DNA from: Candidatus Undinarchaeales archaeon
Lineage (GTDB): Archaea; SpSt-1190; JASMDC01
DNA: 64,000 bases
NCBI GenBank assembly: GCA_030753015.1
Contig: JASMDC010000020.1
Location: forward strand, 1 to 64,000
Direction: 5' to 3'
This document shows, piece by piece, positions 61,494 through 64,000 of this stretch. A model generated the notes under the pieces. It made no database searches and was not told the origin of the DNA. It saw only the letters and a list, made by a program, of their open reading frames with translations. Position numbers and translations under genes: made by a program. Position 1 is the stretch's first letter; every line of letters starts with the position of its first letter.

Positions 61494-62204
61494 ATGAGGC
61501 TGCTGGTGAGCCCACGGAACATGGAGGAGGCCCGTGAAGCGATCGCGGGTGGGACGGACATCCTGGACATCAAGAATCCCGCGGAGGGCTCTCTCGGAGC
61601 GAACTTCCCCTGGGTGGTCCGGTCGATCCGCACTATGGCACCCGCCGGGCTCGAGATCAGCTGTGCCATCGGTGACATGCCGGACCTGCCCGGCACCGCG
61701 TCAATGGCGGCACTGGGTGCGGCCCACGCCGGCGCGGACTACGTGAAGTTCGGGCTCCTGGGACCGAAGACCGGCGAGAGCGCTGTGACACTCGCTCGGG
61801 CGGTCGTCCGTGCCGTAAAGGATGAGTTCGTGGATGTCCGGATCGTGGTCGCTGGGTACGGCGACCATTTGACGGGCGGCACCGTCCACCCCCTGGAGGT
61901 CCCGGGCATCGCAGCGGCGTCCGGATGCGATGTGGCCATGCTCGACACCCTGGGCAAGCGGGGCTCGTGCCTGTTCGATCACATCGGTGCCGACGGTGCG
62001 GCTCGCTTCGTCGACGCTTGCCACGACCACGGACTGCAGGCCGCCCTTGCCGGGAACATTGGAATAGACCATCTTGAGGCGCTGAAGGACACTGGATGCG
62101 ACATAGTCGGGGTACGGGGTGCCGCATGCGAAGGGGGTGACCGGTCGTCCCAACTGAGGGGACACCTCGTTCGGGAGCTGGCGGAGCTCGTCAGGCAGGG
62201 ATGA
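61494..62204 (+). CDS. mfnB: (5-formylfuran-3-yl)methyl phosphate synthase
   Basis: A 236-aa protein from ATG 61494, about 29 bp from a gttaataaaa box; earlier in-frame codons lie in the promoter. The family's active-site residues are at the expected positions: Lys27 (DILDIKNPAEG), Lys85 (DYVKFGLLG), Asp151 and Lys155 (MLDTLGKRG). The enzyme joins two glyceraldehyde-3-phosphate-derived units into the furan ring of methanofuran. It converges on mfnE with a 14-bp overlap. Confidence 0.93.
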   Translation: MRLLVSPRNMEEAREAIAGGTDILDIKNPAEGSLGANFPWVVRSIRTMAPAGLEISCAIGDMPDLPGTASMAALGAAHAGADYVKFGLLGPKTGESAVTLARAVVRAVKDEFVDVRIVVAGYGDHLTGGTVHPLEVPGIAAASGCDVAMLDTLGKRGSCLFDHIGADGAARFVDACHDHGLQAALAGNIGIDHLEALKDTGCDIVGVRGAACEGGDRSSQLRGHLVRELAELVRQG

Positions 62205-62847
62205 TCCGCGTTCCCCCAAGGGGCTTGCCCGCTGCTATGGACCGAACGATACCTACATCTCCTCCGTGGACGAGGACAGCCTCCATCCCTAAGGACTCAG
62301 CGGCCTGGGGGAAGTGGTCGTCAACCGGCGAGTCATGGAGACGGGAGAGCTCGCTGGCCGCGATGGTCGCGTACCGTTCGGCCTGCCCTCCCTTGCTAGG
62401 ATCGGCGGTGTAGACGCCGTCGACGTCCTTGGCAAGCACGACAAGTTCAGCACCGGCGGCGGCTGCCACGTACAATGCGATCGAGTCGGAGGTGACGTGC
62501 CACCCCTCGGGGATATCGAGAGCAGGGGCCACGCCCATTATGGACACGACCCTCACGCCGGTCCTCTCGCATCGCAGCTCGTCGATCCCTCCTTCGAGCG
62601 GAGCGTCCATGAGCTGGGCGAGCATCCTCGCCATGGACTCCATAGCCAGCAGGGCCATCTTGTGGGAGGTACCGGTGGAGAGCGCGAACCGATCGTCCAA
62701 TGCTCTCACGGTGTCAGCGAGCCCGCCCCCGCCGGGGACGATGATTACATCATTGTCAGCTCCCGTGGCCTTGATATCGTCGAGCAGGGCAAGGAGGCGC
62801 GCCCTGTCACGCGTCAGGCTGCCACCCACCTTCACGACGAGTCTCAT
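62191..62847 (-). CDS. mfnE: [5-(aminomethyl)furan-3-yl]methyl phosphate kinase
   Basis: A 218-aa amino-acid-kinase-fold protein: VVKVGGSLTRD, VIIVPGGGGLADTVR, the LAKDVDGVYTADPSK loop and the final HGGDVGIVRSIAAGKPLGGTRI. Within this fold the combination with mfnB and the mfnF-like gene identifies the methanofuran branch, where it phosphorylates the aminomethylfuran phosphate to a diphosphate. ATG 62847 overlaps the preceding stop as ATGA, so it is coupled to mfnF. Confidence 0.85.
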   Translation of the reverse strand: MRLVVKVGGSLTRDRARLLALLDDIKATGADNDVIIVPGGGGLADTVRALDDRFALSTGTSHKMALLAMESMARMLAQLMDAPLEGGIDELRCERTGVRVVSIMGVAPALDIPEGWHVTSDSIALYVAAAAGAELVVLAKDVDGVYTADPSKGGQAERYATIAASELSRLHDSPVDDHFPQAAESLGMEAVLVHGGDVGIVRSIAAGKPLGGTRIIPA

Positions 62848-63881
62848 GCGAGCAGGTCCTCCCGTACCATGTGCGCGAGGCCCACGCTGGGGGCCACGTC
62901 CCCCGAGCCGTCGCCGAACGCCTGTGAGAAGGATCGAACGCACCCGATGCCCGCCCTGACGGCCGCCGGACGGGCCAGCGCTTCCGCCCCGATCCCTGCC
63001 ACGATGGCCAGGGGGGGCGTGCTACGGATCCCCGCGCAGACCGTGGCGATACCATTGCGGACCGCCTCGATCTGCCGGTCGGCGAAGAATCGGCTCAGCT
63101 CACGGATATCGTCCGTGGAGAGCTGCGTCATGTCGGCACACACGACCCGACAGATACGGGCCATGGCCTCGGGCACGGTAACTCCCCGGCCGTCGAGGGT
63201 GTCGCACGTGTACCTCTCCTCGTCGATGTTCTCGAGGACCAGGTGGACGTCAGCGGACTGGGCGAAAAGCTCGGACGAGACACCGTACCTTATCCCCCCG
63301 ATCTCCGCGAATTGTGAGACCGCTGCGAGGTTCGTCCGCAGGAGGCCGGTGTAGACCAGCTCGCCGGTCCCGAGCCGTTCGAGGTCCGTCCCGCCCTTGG
63401 GAGCGACTATCCCATCGATGATAGGGATGATGTCCGTGGAGGTGCTGCCCGTGTCCAGGAGGAGGGCATCGGGGAACCTCTTTGCGGCCAGGAAGGCCGA
63501 AGCGTACCAGTTCGCCGCGGCAACGGCAACCGGTGCCTTCCGTGCACGTGTGGTGTCGAGGAGGTGACCTGAGACATCCAGCACACGCACCTCTGTGTCC
63601 CGTGCGACCTCGTCGATACAGTCGAGCACATGGGACACGCCCTCCGCCTTCGTTTCATAGGTATCGGACAGCTCGCACGTCATGGTAACGCCGATCCCGA
63701 GGACGTCCGTGGGAAGGGAGGACACGACGCCCCTGAGCATGGAGGCCAGTTCGTCCCGGCGCTGCCATACCGGGAAGTATGTGCAGGAAGTCGAGATCGT
63801 CTCCGCACCATCGGGACCGAACGACAGCACGGCCACCTTGGTGTTCGCGCCCCCGATATCAATGCCGACGTACGAGGCCAT
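62844..63881 (-). CDS. mfnF: Methanofuran synthase MfnF-like (hydantoinase/oxoprolinase-fold)
   Basis: A 345-aa protein of the H4MPT-linked C1-transfer family. ASKHA-type ATPase signatures are YVGIDIGGANTKVAVL and LLLDTGSTSTDIIPI; GIGVTMTCELSDTYETKAEGV and the late GIGAEALARPA are typical. MfnF joins the furan diphosphate to gamma-glutamyl-tyramine. The GAGGGGGG ribosome binding site 5' of ATG 63881 lies in the end of the previous gene, so three genes form an operon with mfnE last. The assignment rests on the family motif and its neighbours. Confidence 0.82.
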   Translation of the reverse strand: MASYVGIDIGGANTKVAVLSFGPDGAETISTSCTYFPVWQRRDELASMLRGVVSSLPTDVLGIGVTMTCELSDTYETKAEGVSHVLDCIDEVARDTEVRVLDVSGHLLDTTRARKAPVAVAAANWYASAFLAAKRFPDALLLDTGSTSTDIIPIIDGIVAPKGGTDLERLGTGELVYTGLLRTNLAAVSQFAEIGGIRYGVSSELFAQSADVHLVLENIDEERYTCDTLDGRGVTVPEAMARICRVVCADMTQLSTDDIRELSRFFADRQIEAVRNGIATVCAGIRSTPPLAIVAGIGAEALARPAAVRAGIGCVRSFSQAFGDGSGDVAPSVGLAHMVREDLLA

Positions 63882-63884
63882 GGC

Positions 63885-64000
63885 CTACACGCCCCCCTCT
63901 ACGGTCCGCTTGTGTCTGAGCGCCCCCTGCTCGGCATGCGCTGGTGTCCTGCCAAGGTCGAAAACCATTCCCCCAGTGGTCCCGTCGATGCTCACGGGCG
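63885..64000 (-). CDS. C-terminal part of an upstream gene (partial)
   Basis: The minus-strand frame from the window edge to TAG 63887-63885 encodes SIDGTTGGMVFDLGRT, then PAHAEQGALRHKRTVEGGV and stop, four bases before the mfnF-like ATG. The frame is the only open one and looks coding. The family cannot be told from 38 residues. The tight spacing suggests it belongs to the same operon. Confidence 0.5.
   Translation of the reverse strand, partial: PVSIDGTTGGMVFDLGRTPAHAEQGALRHKRTVEGGV

Noticed and set aside
62314..63354. 346-residue plus-strand frame across mfnE and mfnF
   Set aside because: It crosses two real minus-strand genes with overlapping starts and shows no family features.
1..64000. 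CRISPR arrays, insertion sequences, att sites or phage genes
   Set aside because: No regularly spaced direct repeats, transposase motifs or integrase genes were found on reading through the window.

Overview
The window looks like a GC-rich, probably mesophilic archaeal chromosome. Archaeal hallmarks are aIF5A with its hypusination loop, Nob1, transcription factor S, an ATP-dependent DNA ligase, a HerA-type ATPase, a GfcR-like PRTase regulator, TATA boxes about 25-30 bp upstream of start codons, and class III (prepilin-like) signal sequences. A terminal mfnB / mfnE-mfnF cluster for methanofuran, a cyclic 2,3-diphosphoglycerate synthetase homologue and a cis-prenyltransferase point to a euryarchaeal, C1-pathway (methanogen-related or Wood-Ljungdahl) lineage. 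The surface-protein style (G-F-x-x-x-x-E-A pseudopilin N-termini, Cys repeats) recalls DPANN or Altiarchaeota-like genomes. No rRNA, tRNA or taxon-defining gene was seen, so this placement is inference.

Layout. 0-12 kb: secretion and surface block with a YGQ-rich tail-anchored protein, a pilin-like protein, an S26 signal peptidase, TFS, a small membrane protein, a PIN protein, and two paralogous giant pseudopilin-like surface proteins. 12-19 kb: a divergent radical-SAM/DUF362 pair, aIF5A/nob1 and a degenerate succinyl-CoA-synthetase-like pair. 19-27 kb: a HerA-like ATPase with a GfcR-like regulator, an alkyltransferase, a DNA ligase, a nitroreductase and unknowns. 27-36 kb: glycan or lipid-linked surface polymer genes (three B12-type radical SAM proteins, a NodU carbamoyltransferase, NodB deacetylase, DPM1-like GT2 and a GT39-like enzyme), the first part with different Arg codon use. 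36-38 kb: a tandem triplet of an unknown ~170-aa family. 38-42 kb: uppS, small unknowns, sfsA and an M14-like peptidase. 42-51 kb: a three-gene operon of very large Cys-rich exported proteins. 51-54 kb: znuA-znuC-znuB metal uptake. 54-64 kb: cDPG synthetase, HD hydrolase, a lipoprotein, a GH1 beta-glycosidase, an interrupted CLC gene, a DrrAB-type ABC exporter, and mfnB/mfnE/mfnF.

Expression logic seen directly: first genes usually start 24-30 bp from the centre of a TATA box (leaderless), and several divergent pairs share one nearly palindromic TATA element serving both directions. Downstream operon genes instead carry GGAGG/GGTGATC-type ribosome binding sites, often with ATGA, TTGA or TGATG overlaps.

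The most unusual items are the tandem 170-aa paralogues, the SucCD-like pair lacking the catalytic His loop, the Cys-rich/alternating-repeat giant exported protein and its operon, the shared CxxCx7C tails of the divergent radical SAM and DUF362 proteins, and two genes each broken by one in-frame stop codon.
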